Below are positions 40,352-49,808 of a DNA stretch of 64,000 bases, one piece after another (position 1 is the first letter of the stretch; every line of letters begins with the position of its first letter). Source of the DNA: Tritrichomonas musculus. Its lineage: Eukaryota; Parabasalia; Tritrichomonadida; Tritrichomonadidae. Made by a program: the position numbers and the translations under genes. The notes below the pieces were generated by a model. It saw nothing but the letters and a program-made list of their open reading frames with translations. It ran no database searches and was not told the DNA's origin. The DNA lies in assembly GCA_039105265.1 (NCBI GenBank), contig JAPFFF010000001.1, positions 7,936,001 to 8,000,000 of the forward strand, written 5' to 3'.

Positions 40352-41269
40352 TTATGCAAAATAATTTGAATCTAAAAGTTCTTCAGGAATAACTCTTTGA
40401 TCATCTGGGACTGCTTTAAAAATCTCAAATTTCCTCTTTTTATTACTATCTATTTTCAAGACAGATGCATCATTTCCGCTCCTATAACTGTAATTTGGTG
40501 CAGACCATACTGTAACAATTTGCTCTTCACCGAAAAAGTATTGATATCCTTTCATTGCAAGCTGGTGAGCTCTACAAATAAGCTGAATTTTATTTTCATG
40601 ACAGAATTTGTTCGTTTCTTTTTGACCAAATAAATAGCCAGCTCCTCTTTGATTTAAAATCCAACCATCAACACCTTCCTCGGGATCGCTCCATGTCAAA
40701 TCGCATAAAGGACCAGACATTGGTAACTCAACACGACGATTAAGAAGAGGGATTTGTTCTATATATTTGATACTTGGAGACAAACCTCCATGTGTACAGA
40801 AAATATCAGTGTCAACAATTGCAGAAATTGGTAGGAGGTCAAATATTTCATTAAATCGTCGCCAAATACCGCCATGTCCATATCGACTAACGCATTCCTC
40901 ATAAAAGCCATATGCTGTATTTACTTCACGACATTCATGGTTACCACGTAAAAGATAGAGTCGATCTGGATATTTGAGCTTTAAGCAAGCAAGATAGCAA
41001 AAAGTTTCGACTGAAAAAAAACCGCGATCTACATAGTCACCTAGAAATAGATACTTATTACTCTCTATTCCTCCAGAAATTTTGAATAATTCGAATAAAT
41101 CATATAGTTGTCCGTGAATATCTCCGCAAATTGCAATTGGTAATTGAAGTTGTAATAAAGTAGATTCTTGATAAAGTATATCTGTTAATTTATCAAAAAG
41201 GAGGTTTAATGAATCTTCTTTGAGAAATTTGCCTTTTTTAATTGTTTCAATCCATTCGTCTAAATTCAT
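40352..41269 (-). CDS. PP4/PP6-type Ser/Thr phosphatase catalytic subunit
   Basis: 305 residues, the usual length of PP2A-like catalytic subunits. Metal-binding motifs are intact: GDIHG at 49-53, GDYVDRG at 77-83, RGNHE at 108-112, then HGGLSPS, and ICRAHQLAMKGYQ with the late His, and VWSAPNYSYRSGN. DRGFFSVETF and RGAGYLFG resemble PP4, while the SAPNYxYRxGN and DQRVIPEE ending resembles PP6/Sit4, so I place it in the PP4/PP6 branch without choosing. The C-terminus reads DSNYFA. PP2A, PP4 and PP6 end in YFL, whose terminal Leu is methylated to control subunit binding; here Ala replaces it. The enzyme looks catalytically sound, with regulation likely changed. Confidence 0.9.
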   Translation of the reverse strand: MNLDEWIETIKKGKFLKEDSLNLLFDKLTDILYQESTLLQLQLPIAICGDIHGQLYDLFELFKISGGIESNKYLFLGDYVDRGFFSVETFCYLACLKLKYPDRLYLLRGNHECREVNTAYGFYEECVSRYGHGGIWRRFNEIFDLLPISAIVDTDIFCTHGGLSPSIKYIEQIPLLNRRVELPMSGPLCDLTWSDPEEGVDGWILNQRGAGYLFGQKETNKFCHENKIQLICRAHQLAMKGYQYFFGEEQIVTVWSAPNYSYRSGNDASVLKIDSNKKRKFEIFKAVPDDQRVIPEELLDSNYFA

Positions 41270-41552
41270 TTTTTTTTGTAGACAACTGACATGTCATATA
41301 AAAAAAGCTTGTTGATATTATCAGCTTCCCCTATCTCGTTTTTTTAATCATTTATTCATAATATCATTCTAACTAACCAATAGAAATAGAAACTTCCTTT
41401 AAGATGCAAATACCAAATAAAATGAAAATTATTTGATTTTAAAATTGAATATCAAACTTGTACACAATTCAAACAAGATAGCTTTTAAAAAACTAATATA
41501 TTTATTAAATGAATTACATAATTTACAAACAAGTTAATATTATTAAAACAGG

Positions 41553-42503
41553 TTAATGCAAAAGGTATTCTTCTTCTTCTTCTTCCATTGGAGGAGGTGG
41601 TGGTGCTTCTGGAAGAAAATACTCTCTTATAAATTGAAGAGGCTTGTCTGGTTTTGAATATAATAAAACTTGATAAATTTCATTAATGATTTCTTTAAGC
41701 TTATGATTGGTTTGAAGATATTTTTTAGCTTCTATGGGATTTTCAACATTATTCAATTTAACAATACATCGATCGATGGCGATAACATTTTTTTTCTTCA
41801 TTTTAGAGCGTTTTTTTTCTAGCATAATATTTGGTGAATAATCACTCGGGCCAGGCGTTTTCTCAATTCCATCTGTCATCCATTGAGCTCTGTCTGATAT
41901 ACTTCCTGGAAGTGAGCCTCCTTTTGTAGCCAAAATTGATCTTGAAATATCATATGAACCAGGACCAGGAATATCGCCAGAATGATCATAGCCATGGCGT
42001 GACGCAATCACATGAGACTGAGAATTTAAATTTGTTTGCGGTGAGTATGCTCCAGGGCCTGGATTTGGAGCAGTTTTAGCAAAATCGATTGTATCACGTT
42101 TTCCAATTACAATTCCCGAATTTTTATTAATTAAAGATGGCCTATCGATGAAACCAATGGATGCAGTAAGTGGGGGTCTGCTTTTTTCGTGGCTTGTTAA
42201 TGACATACGTTGATAAATACGTTTATCGTCAATTAATGATGATGATAAATTATATTGACCTGGACCAGGGGATTGTATATGAGGAACCTTTTGTGGTCGA
42301 CTACTTGGTATTGTCCATTTTGGTGAGTCCTTTCCGAAAGTATATATCCCACCTAATACCCTCATAGAAGATAATGATTTTCGTCGTTGATTAGGAATAC
42401 TATAACTTGATGACTGAGTAATATATGTAGAATTTCCTGAAATTCTGGAACGTCGAGAACGAATAGGAGATGGAGGTATTGATGAACAAGAATCTTGATT
42501 CAT
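41553..42503 (-). CDS. SHIPPO/STPGR-repeat protein (ODF3/CIMAP-like)
   Basis: 316 residues with repeats of the PGPGxY type: SPGPGQYNL, NPGPGAYSP, IPGPGSYDI and TPGPSDYSP. These SHIPPO repeats are typical of ODF3/CIMAP proteins, which associate with flagellar microtubules and the inner surface of doublets. The N-terminus is basic and Ser-rich. The C-terminal third loses the repeats, has a helical part (KKYLQTNHKLKEIINEIYQ), and ends in a Pro-run followed by Glu residues (PPPPPMEEEEEEYLLH). A flagellar or cytoskeletal role is expected in a flagellated protist. The gene is complete and starts at the ATG at 42503. Confidence 0.85.
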   Translation of the reverse strand: MNQDSCSSIPPSPIRSRRSRISGNSTYITQSSSYSIPNQRRKSLSSMRVLGGIYTFGKDSPKWTIPSSRPQKVPHIQSPGPGQYNLSSSLIDDKRIYQRMSLTSHEKSRPPLTASIGFIDRPSLINKNSGIVIGKRDTIDFAKTAPNPGPGAYSPQTNLNSQSHVIASRHGYDHSGDIPGPGSYDISRSILATKGGSLPGSISDRAQWMTDGIEKTPGPSDYSPNIMLEKKRSKMKKKNVIAIDRCIVKLNNVENPIEAKKYLQTNHKLKEIINEIYQVLLYSKPDKPLQFIREYFLPEAPPPPPMEEEEEEYLLH

Positions 42504-43839
42504 TTTTTCCTCAAAATTAATTGTAAAATCTATAACTTTTTGAATAGATTATTATTGATTTTTTTTTAGAAAATAAAGTGCTATTATCTTCATAAATGGT
42601 ATGTTAAGCATTAATTTATAATATAAAATTATTATTTATATAATTGATAATATTACTACATAATTTAAATATTAAATATATTAACTAAATTGAGATAAAT
42701 GTACATATAAAAAAAATTATAACGTCAAGTGCTTCACAAAAAAACAAGAATTCAATTATCAAAAATAAGCATAAAATTTGTATGTTTATGAATCGACTTT
42801 TTAATTGAATTTTCATAAAGATTTTGAATACAACAGAAAAAAATCAAAAAAAGATTTAGTGATTATCTGATTATTATTTACCCTAAAATGCAAAATTGCA
42901 GGTTATTTCATATTTCTAGAATCAGTTTTTTATTAAGAACATGAAAATTAATTATATAAAATAATGAATAATATTCATTGAATATATTATATCGCTTTTT
43001 TTTTTTTTTTGAGAAAGTAGCTTTATTAATAATATTATGGAACAAATTTAATCGTAATATTACTAAAGTAATTATAAGCTATCATTTCAAAATATTTAAG
43101 TAAATGATGTTCATAATGGATCATCAACATTGTCTTCACTTATTTTGAAATGGTTCATTGTATTTATTTTATCTTTCATAAAGCATTGTTCTATAAACTT
43201 TTTTGATATGATTGCGCAATTTCTTTATAAAATAAAATGCATTAGTCTTTATTGTCGAATAATTCAGAAAAAAGATTATCTGATTAAAGAAGAAATTGTC
43301 ATTAGCTTCGTTATTCTTGTATTTTAATCATAAATGAATCTATTTACGTAGGCAGGAAGCAATGGAAACTACAATGCTTGATATCTAAAAATTTTATTTG
43401 AATGAGTCGCATTCAATTTATTAAAATTAATTAATTTCATTTGAATAAGAGAAAATGTTTCATTGTAAAAGTATGCATATTATGTAAAAGCATCATCGTT
43501 TTTGAAGGAGCATTCCAGTGATTAAAAAATTAGTTGCATCATTAAATTTGTTATTTATTCTTTTGTTATTGTTTAGATTTGTATTATTATTTGAAAGCAT
43601 TTGAAATATAGTTTAAAATCACCTAAATCAAAGATTGTCTAGGTTCGTGAATTGAATGATCAGTCAACGACAATATTAAAATGGCCATCATTTTCATATA
43701 TCATAGAAGCTAAAATATTAATTAATCTCATTTGAATACGAATCAATTTATGGTTGTATGATATCATCAAAGAAATTTATTTTTTTATGATTAGGTGAAA
43801 TTAATTCACCAAAATTGACCTTAAAATCATGTTTATAAA
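42504..43839. other. 1.3-kb AT-rich divergent intergenic region
   Basis: This separates the SHIPPO gene (minus) from the beta-helix protein (plus). Very low GC and T-runs near 43000. The open frame at 43130-43327 has no recognisable family. No repeat shared with other regions was seen. Confidence 0.55.
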
Positions 43840-45501
43840 ATGCTAAATGTTACGATTTTACATCTTTTTATGTCTTATTCAATGAAAAGTCCTCTTTTAA
43901 CGCCATCTGGATTTATGTGCGTTTCAAAATCATCGTTTTCATATTTTTCTGAACATATTTTACTTTCATATCATTCAGCCAAAATTAAGCAGTCCTTCTT
44001 TTCCAATTTTTTATCAAATGCTATTAAAATTTCTAATTTTGATCGTTATTATGATCATCAATCCATTAGTACAAGACTTGAAGCAAAAGACGATCGTTTA
44101 CAAATTCTTCTTTGCATATTTCGAAATTGTGTTGCTTCCGGTGGTGGTGGAGGAGGAGCTATTTTTATAACTGGTGGATCACTTGAAGTAAATTACACAG
44201 GTTTTCAGAATTGCCATGTCGATTTCGTTCGTTCTTATGGTGGTGCAGTTTATACTGACTCAAACTTGGTTGTATTCAATGGAGTATGTTCAGATAGTTG
44301 TTACACCACAGACTACGGGCAATCATTTTATCTTTTAAATAAAGATTCTCACATTGAATTTACAACAATTACTCGATGTGGAGCTACTTCTACGTCGTCC
44401 TCTGCGGAAACCATTTCAGTAACAGGAACAGTTAATATTCAAAATCTCAATTCGACTGGAAATGTAGTTTCAGGGAATGCAGCTGGTATTTGGTGCACAA
44501 AAACAAATTCAGAGTCAGTTTTTCGTGTTATTCATTCGTCTTTTGTTAGTAATTCTGGAAGATCAATTTTCGATATAACATGTGATGTAGGAGATACTAT
44601 TTCTTTTTCAAATTTTGTTTCAAATGCTGCAAGTAAATCAATTGTTTTTTCATATGGCTTTCACACTCGACCAACTTTCAGTCAATGTGTATTTCAATTA
44701 AATACTTGCAGTTTGCTTATAGAAGTGAATAGCCTTGATAATATTGTTTCATTAGTTAATTGTTATTCAAATACACCTAATTGGGGAAATGCCACCTTAA
44801 GCAATTGTGCAGTTGTGGTTACAGCCACAATAAATAATGTTTTTGCCAATAATGAAATTTGCAATGGAAACTACCAAATACCTCCTCGTACTGTTATTAC
44901 CCCAGAGCCAACTCAGCAAGCTTCTTCTGAATTCGAAGATTTTAATGATAGTATTCCACCAACTTCTGTTATAACATCATTATTCCCGCTCCCATCAGCA
45001 ACGCAACAAAATTGCAATATTATCTGTCCTGATTGCAATGATAAAAAGAAAGACGCAGGAAAGATAGTTGCTATTGTTTTTTGTATTCTTGAAGCTCTTT
45101 TAATTCTCATTTTAGTTGGTTTTCTTATATTATTAATTATTTATCATAAGAATAAAGACAAAAATCAAAATCAAGGTGATGCACAAAAAGGAAATACTGA
45201 TGGAGATCAATTTGCTGTTATTGAGGAGGAGGAAGAAGAAAATGAAGTTAATCTTAAAGATATTAATACACCAGATAAAGAAGATAATAATGAATCTTTC
45301 ATGCCAACTCCTCATATGCCTTCAGCTGATCAATCACCATCTGGTGCAAAGAGAGCGCATCACGAAAGACAATTAACACCTCAAATTCCAAGGAAAAAGA
45401 GAAAGAGGCAAGTTCCAGTAAATGAAAGATCGCCTTTAATTGAGCCAAGGAAAAAGGTTAGAATTGTCTTTTCATCAAGCGATGACTCCGAAACGGTTTA
45501 A
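43840..45501 (+). CDS. Beta-helix surface membrane protein
   Basis: 553 residues. The ectodomain has the short beta-strand ladder and Gly/Asn/Ser turns of right-handed parallel beta-helix proteins: CIFRNCVASGGGGGGAIFIT, FQNCHVDFVRSYGGAVYTD and HSSFVSNSGRSIFDITCD. These 'F-x-x-C/N...GGA' phrases are like the Pmp-type and other surface families expanded in trichomonads. A Pro/Ser/Thr stalk precedes one transmembrane helix at about 408-436 (IVAIVFCILEALLILILVG). The cytoplasmic tail of about 115 residues has Glu-runs and Lys/Arg clusters (PRKKRKRQV). No classical signal peptide is obvious at the first ATG, although the N-terminus (MLNVTILHLFMSYS) is hydrophobic. It is likely an adhesion or host-interaction protein; this is inference from the family. 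Confidence 0.78.
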   Translation: MLNVTILHLFMSYSMKSPLLTPSGFMCVSKSSFSYFSEHILLSYHSAKIKQSFFSNFLSNAIKISNFDRYYDHQSISTRLEAKDDRLQILLCIFRNCVASGGGGGGAIFITGGSLEVNYTGFQNCHVDFVRSYGGAVYTDSNLVVFNGVCSDSCYTTDYGQSFYLLNKDSHIEFTTITRCGATSTSSSAETISVTGTVNIQNLNSTGNVVSGNAAGIWCTKTNSESVFRVIHSSFVSNSGRSIFDITCDVGDTISFSNFVSNAASKSIVFSYGFHTRPTFSQCVFQLNTCSLLIEVNSLDNIVSLVNCYSNTPNWGNATLSNCAVVVTATINNVFANNEICNGNYQIPPRTVITPEPTQQASSEFEDFNDSIPPTSVITSLFPLPSATQQNCNIICPDCNDKKKDAGKIVAIVFCILEALLILILVGFLILLIIYHKNKDKNQNQGDAQKGNTDGDQFAVIEEEEEENEVNLKDINTPDKEDNNESFMPTPHMPSADQSPSGAKRAHHERQLTPQIPRKKRKRQVPVNERSPLIEPRKKVRIVFSSSDDSETV

Positions 45502-46070
45502 CGGTTTTGTACGATGAAAGACGATATGAAAGTGAAGAAAACGTGCTTTTACATATTGTCTTTAATTATTTTATTTGTATTCATAAATTTTTAATTATCT
45601 GAATTATTTTTTTGAAAAATTCAATAAAAATTTCCATAATACCGATTAAAAAAAAAAAAAAAAAAATTAAACATATATATATATATATATATAACTATGA
45701 TGATCATTAATTGATACATTCTATTTCTAATCGTTTTTTTATTTTTTTGAAAGGATGCATTCAAAAAAAAAAAATCAATCATCGTTTTTTATTCACATTC
45801 AATATTTATTTGAAAATTTCAATATATATTAAAAAAAAATTCAATTATGTTAATTATGTTCATTATGTAAAAATTCCAGATCAATAGTTGTATTATATGA
45901 ATAATATATGATTTCAGCAATGAAGAAACTAAATTTTGAATATTAATTTTTGAGAAAAAAAATAATGATGAGTAATTGAATTAGCTTTTTATTATTTTAT
46001 TGTTAACTGTCAATTTTTATCAAATAATTAATAGACAAATTTCAAGTATTTTTTATTAAAATTGTGTCCA
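45502..46070. other. AT-rich intergenic region with poly-A and (TA)n
   Basis: 569 bp. An A-run ends near 45666 and a (TA)n microsatellite covers about 45673-45692. No RNA gene was recognised. Confidence 0.6.
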
Positions 46071-46895
46071 ATGATCAACACATATACTGAAGATGGATAT
46101 CCAATTAACATCCCATCAACGTTCCATGGATATCAAATCAACGGTTTCATTGGTCAAGGTGGCACTTCAATTGTTTGCTTAGTTGAAGAGCAAAGCACAA
46201 ATGAAAGGTATTCGGCCAAAATCATCTCTAAACGTGATGTTGAAAGCCGAAATATGCTTCAATTGATTGAAAAAGAAATTGAAGTCATGAAGAAACTTAA
46301 CCATCCTAATATTGTCCATCTGAAAGATTCGTTCACAATTCAGAATAATATGCATGAAGAGTTCATTGTCATTGTTATGGACTATTATGAAAATGGTAAC
46401 TTGCTTGAATATGTAACCGGACATGGGTTCGCAAGTGAAAAACAAAAAAAGAAAATCATTAAAGGCTTTTTATTAGCTGTTAAGTACCTTCATAATAATG
46501 GCATATCACATGGTGATATTAAGGCAGAGAACATATTACTCAGTAAAGATTTTTCTCCTAAGTTATGTGATTTCGGTTACTCCCGAACTTCAACAATTGC
46601 AGGAGATGAATCAAAGAATGGGACACTATATTATGCGCCTCCAGAACTTTTCTTCCAAGGTGAATTTGATACATTAAAAGCTGACATATGGTCAGTTGGT
46701 ATTTTATTATACTCACTTTCGGAACTCCAATTTCCATTTAAAAATGGAGATCATGATTCGATCATTCAACAAATCATTACAGGAAACTTGGAAATGCGTC
46801 CTGGAATGAATCAAAAACTTCAAAAAATTGTTAATATCTGCACACAAATTAACCCAGAAAAAAGGCCATGTATTGATGACCTTGTGCAAATTTAA
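46071..46895 (+). CDS. Ser/Thr protein kinase, CAMK-like, with HGD catalytic loop
   Basis: 274 residues from the ATG at 46071, a minimal kinase with no extra domain. Motifs in order: glycine loop GFIGQGGTSIVCLV at 25-38, the Lys of YSAKII (Lys50), catalytic loop SHGDIKAENILL around 146-157 with Asp149 and Asn154, DFG at 167-169, and APPE at 189-192, then DIWSVGILLY. The Arg of HRD is Gly, so it is a non-RD kinase and probably does not need activation-loop phosphorylation. The order and the LxxAVKYLHNNGISHGDIK wording put it with the CAMK/SNF1-like kinases greatly expanded in trichomonads. Substrates are unknown. It lies 290 bp upstream of vps18. An upstream in-frame TTG is not used here. Confidence 0.9.
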   Translation: MINTYTEDGYPINIPSTFHGYQINGFIGQGGTSIVCLVEEQSTNERYSAKIISKRDVESRNMLQLIEKEIEVMKKLNHPNIVHLKDSFTIQNNMHEEFIVIVMDYYENGNLLEYVTGHGFASEKQKKKIIKGFLLAVKYLHNNGISHGDIKAENILLSKDFSPKLCDFGYSRTSTIAGDESKNGTLYYAPPELFFQGEFDTLKADIWSVGILLYSLSELQFPFKNGDHDSIIQQIITGNLEMRPGMNQKLQKIVNICTQINPEKRPCIDDLVQI

Positions 46896-47040
46896 TACTT
46901 GAATAGATTCTGTTCTTCGTCCAATTTTTGATATCGGTCAATGAACGCTATCTTTGTTTATTTTTCGGAAATTTTGAATTCATGATTTAATGGCTCTATT
47001 GTTTAATATGGTTATTAATATCATTAAAATAAGTTTTAGC

Positions 47041-47043
<3 letters not shown>

Positions 47044-47078
<35 letters not shown>
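47044..47078. repeat. Poly-T homopolymer (35 T)
   Basis: The longest homopolymer in the window, 107 bp before the vps18 start, between two plus-strand genes. Its length may vary between strains or assemblies. Confidence 0.9.
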
Positions 47079-47081
<3 letters not shown>

Positions 47082-47184
47082 TTTGTCAAAAAACAATCAA
47101 TTTTTTATTGATAAAAGAAATTTTATTTGACTTGAATTCACCTAAACCGTTTTAAAGATTAATCTTTAATTTATTTCTAGAAAT

Positions 47185-49617
47185 ATGAATCGTAATTCTA
47201 TTGACATTTTTAATTACTCAATAAAATCTGAAATTGTTGCTGCTACGTCCAGTTCAACATATGTATGGATTTTTTTAAGAGATAACCAATTTATCGTTAT
47301 TAATTCAGCAAATCCTCGCATTTTTTATAAATATGTTGTTATTCCAAAGCAAGAAAAGGTTAAAAACTACAAAATCTACGTTTCGCCAGATGAAAAAAGC
47401 TGCATGTTAGTAATTAAAGGTTTTTTATACTTCTATTCATTATTGACTCCAGATGAACCTCCGAAAAACATTAAAATCCTTCCTAATGAAATTCCCATTT
47501 GCGGAACATTTTTTGAAGAAGAAGAAGAGTTAAATTTTGTATTTTGTACAAGTGAAGGAAAGGTTTATCAACTTTCTCTAGCGACAAAATTTACAACCGA
47601 TCTTTATACTACAGAAAATAAAAAGCCAATTTACGATATCAAAATTATTCAGACTAAATCAACCCAAAATAATTCAATAGTAACAACAACATTTGTTTTC
47701 TTGTTTGTTCATGATGGTATATGCATTTTTGCTGGAAATGAGCAATTGGTTTTTATTTTTAATAACAATAACAGTAATCAATCGAAGAAAAAAAATATGG
47801 TGCAAATATATGCTGGTTTAGCTAACAGTATTACTATTGATAGAACATCAATGTATGACAAAGAGGTAGCCATTACATGGCAGAAGGGAATACTTTCATG
47901 TTCAATTATAGGCCTTACTACTAACAACAAAATTATGGTAAACCAAAAAGCTAGTTCAGCAGTTATGCCTTCAGAAATTGTTGCCTTTACTCTATGCAAG
48001 TACGGATATTTTATTGCCAAAAAAGATTCAGTTGAATTTGTATCAGAAACAGAAGAAAACCCATCACGTCTTGTAATCCCAATTCCAGGTGTAATTAAAA
48101 TTATTGTCAATAAGGATAGAATATGGTTTTTCACCCATCAACGTATTTTTTACCTTCAAATTCAAAGATTTTTGAATCATATCATCGGCGTAGCTCAAAA
48201 AGTCAAAGATTATGATTTTCTTTTGATATCTTCCCCTGATCAAAATATACGAGTAGAAGCGCTCAATCAGAAAGCATTGAGTTTTAAAGATCATATGGAA
48301 TTTGCCAAATATCTGTTAGAACTCGATTTACCCTTCCAGGTGATAGTTACAGCATTTCTTGACAAGCCATTTTATCTAATTTCCTATTTTGAACTTCTCC
48401 TAGACAAAAATTGCTCGTTTTCTATTCAAATTGCCCAATGGACAGCCATTCTTTATTCTCAGCAACTTCCAAAAATGAAAAAAGAATTTCTTCTTTTCAT
48501 TGAAAAGTATTACAAATTGTTATCAAGAAAAATGATAATGGGTATTCTTGAAAAAGTTAACTTTTGGGAAGGGATTGAAAAATATTTGACGCTTGTTAAA
48601 GATACTCAGGCCTTGATCAATCAATGTGCAATTTATCAAAAATACGATATTTTATCAGATTTATTTTTAAAATCAGAAGACCCAACTCAATTTATCAATA
48701 TTGTTTTATCATTAATTAAATCAATGAATAATGATGAGAACAAAATCAATAGCATTTTCTACCAAATTATTCATAACAAGCCATTTATTCCAGCTCAAAT
48801 AGTTCCACTTCTCTTCCAATCAGCTGATTTTGCAATTGAATATATTAATGAATATTTCTTCACCTTAAATGATATTTATGCTTCGATTACCATCATGTTT
48901 TATGCTGATGGTCATTCTGAAGATGAAATCGTCAAAATAGTCAAAGATAGAAAGTCAGACCCCTATATAGCTTTACGTATTTGCTTCCAAGCGAAGTGTT
49001 ATGAGGCTTCTTCGCAAATTCTATGGCGTTTGAAAAATCCTGAAATGGCAATTGATTATGCTCTTCAAAATTCAATTGAAACTGCCAAAAATCTGATTGT
49101 TGCTAACTCCAAAACAAGTTCAAATCAAAAATCGCAAAACGCTTTATTGAAACGTGGTTGGCTCCGTTTGCTAAAGAAAACTTCCGGAAGTGCGCGTAGA
49201 GATGTTATGGCAGATGTAATTGAAACAAATCTCTTTAATTTTGAGGAAATAACTGATTATGTAGATGATGAAGATACAATTTTGCAATATCAAGAAATTA
49301 TGAGTGAAGCGATAAACAGCATTCAAGCAGCATCTGCTCCAATTCATTACAGAACTAAGTTTCTTCCAATTAAAATACCTGATAGACCAATTAAATTAAC
49401 TGATAAATGTGTTCTCTGCGGATCTTCCATTATTGGAAAGAAGTTTGTTATCTTTCCTTGTAAGCATATGGCACATTCAGAATGTTTAATGCGAAATGCA
49501 ACAAAACTGCGAATTATTGATGAAAAAACGAAATCTGATGATCAATATTTGAAATCATGTCCTGTTTGTGGATTCGCATCAATTCCAGTTACTACTGGAA
49601 CTATTGACTTCAAATGA
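47185..49617 (+). CDS. VPS18: Vps18-like HOPS/CORVET subunit
   Basis: 810 residues. The N-terminal 330 residues have beta-propeller-like sequence, the middle 400 are alpha-solenoid (clathrin-heavy-chain-like repeats), and the end is a RING-type zinc domain: DKCVLCGSSIIGKKFVIFPC, then KHMAHSECL and SCPVCG. In Vps18 the same order is found, with 'DKCxxC...PFYLFxCGHxFHxxCL'. Just upstream, FNFEEITDYVDDEDTI corresponds to the Vps18 solenoid end. Vps18 is a core subunit of the HOPS and CORVET tethers that drive fusion of endosomes and lysosomes. Vps11 and Vps41 have similar layouts, but the RING spacing here is closest to Vps18. A spacer of about 25 residues separates the first two and last two zinc pairs. 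The gene is complete. Confidence 0.82.
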   Translation: MNRNSIDIFNYSIKSEIVAATSSSTYVWIFLRDNQFIVINSANPRIFYKYVVIPKQEKVKNYKIYVSPDEKSCMLVIKGFLYFYSLLTPDEPPKNIKILPNEIPICGTFFEEEEELNFVFCTSEGKVYQLSLATKFTTDLYTTENKKPIYDIKIIQTKSTQNNSIVTTTFVFLFVHDGICIFAGNEQLVFIFNNNNSNQSKKKNMVQIYAGLANSITIDRTSMYDKEVAITWQKGILSCSIIGLTTNNKIMVNQKASSAVMPSEIVAFTLCKYGYFIAKKDSVEFVSETEENPSRLVIPIPGVIKIIVNKDRIWFFTHQRIFYLQIQRFLNHIIGVAQKVKDYDFLLISSPDQNIRVEALNQKALSFKDHMEFAKYLLELDLPFQVIVTAFLDKPFYLISYFELLLDKNCSFSIQIAQWTAILYSQQLPKMKKEFLLFIEKYYKLLSRKMIMGILEKVNFWEGIEKYLTLVKDTQALINQCAIYQKYDILSDLFLKSEDPTQFINIVLSLIKSMNNDENKINSIFYQIIHNKPFIPAQIVPLLFQSADFAIEYINEYFFTLNDIYASITIMFYADGHSEDEIVKIVKDRKSDPYIALRICFQAKCYEASSQILWRLKNPEMAIDYALQNSIETAKNLIVANSKTSSNQKSQNALLKRGWLRLLKKTSGSARRDVMADVIETNLFNFEEITDYVDDEDTILQYQEIMSEAINSIQAASAPIHYRTKFLPIKIPDRPIKLTDKCVLCGSSIIGKKFVIFPCKHMAHSECLMRNATKLRIIDEKTKSDDQYLKSCPVCGFASIPVTTGTIDFK

Positions 49618-49676
49618 TTTTTATTTTTCTACTTCTTTTTTTTTATTATTATTGTAAACTTTATATTTGCTTGTTT

Positions 49677-49701
49677 TATTATTATTATTATTATTATTAT
49701 T
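49677..49701. repeat. (ATT)n microsatellite
   Basis: About eight ATT units lie in the 190-bp spacer between convergent vps18 and SET1 genes. Confidence 0.85.
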
Positions 49702-49808
49702 GTAAAGCAACTTGTAGAAGATGTGCAGAATCAATATACTTTTGATTAAATAAGGTAACGCAAGAAGGAAATTTTTTTTTATAAAACAAACAAAAATAAA
49801 TAACAAGA

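Noticed and set aside
43130-43327. 65-codon plus-strand open frame
   Set aside because: Hydrophobic low-complexity sequence without family features, likely chance.
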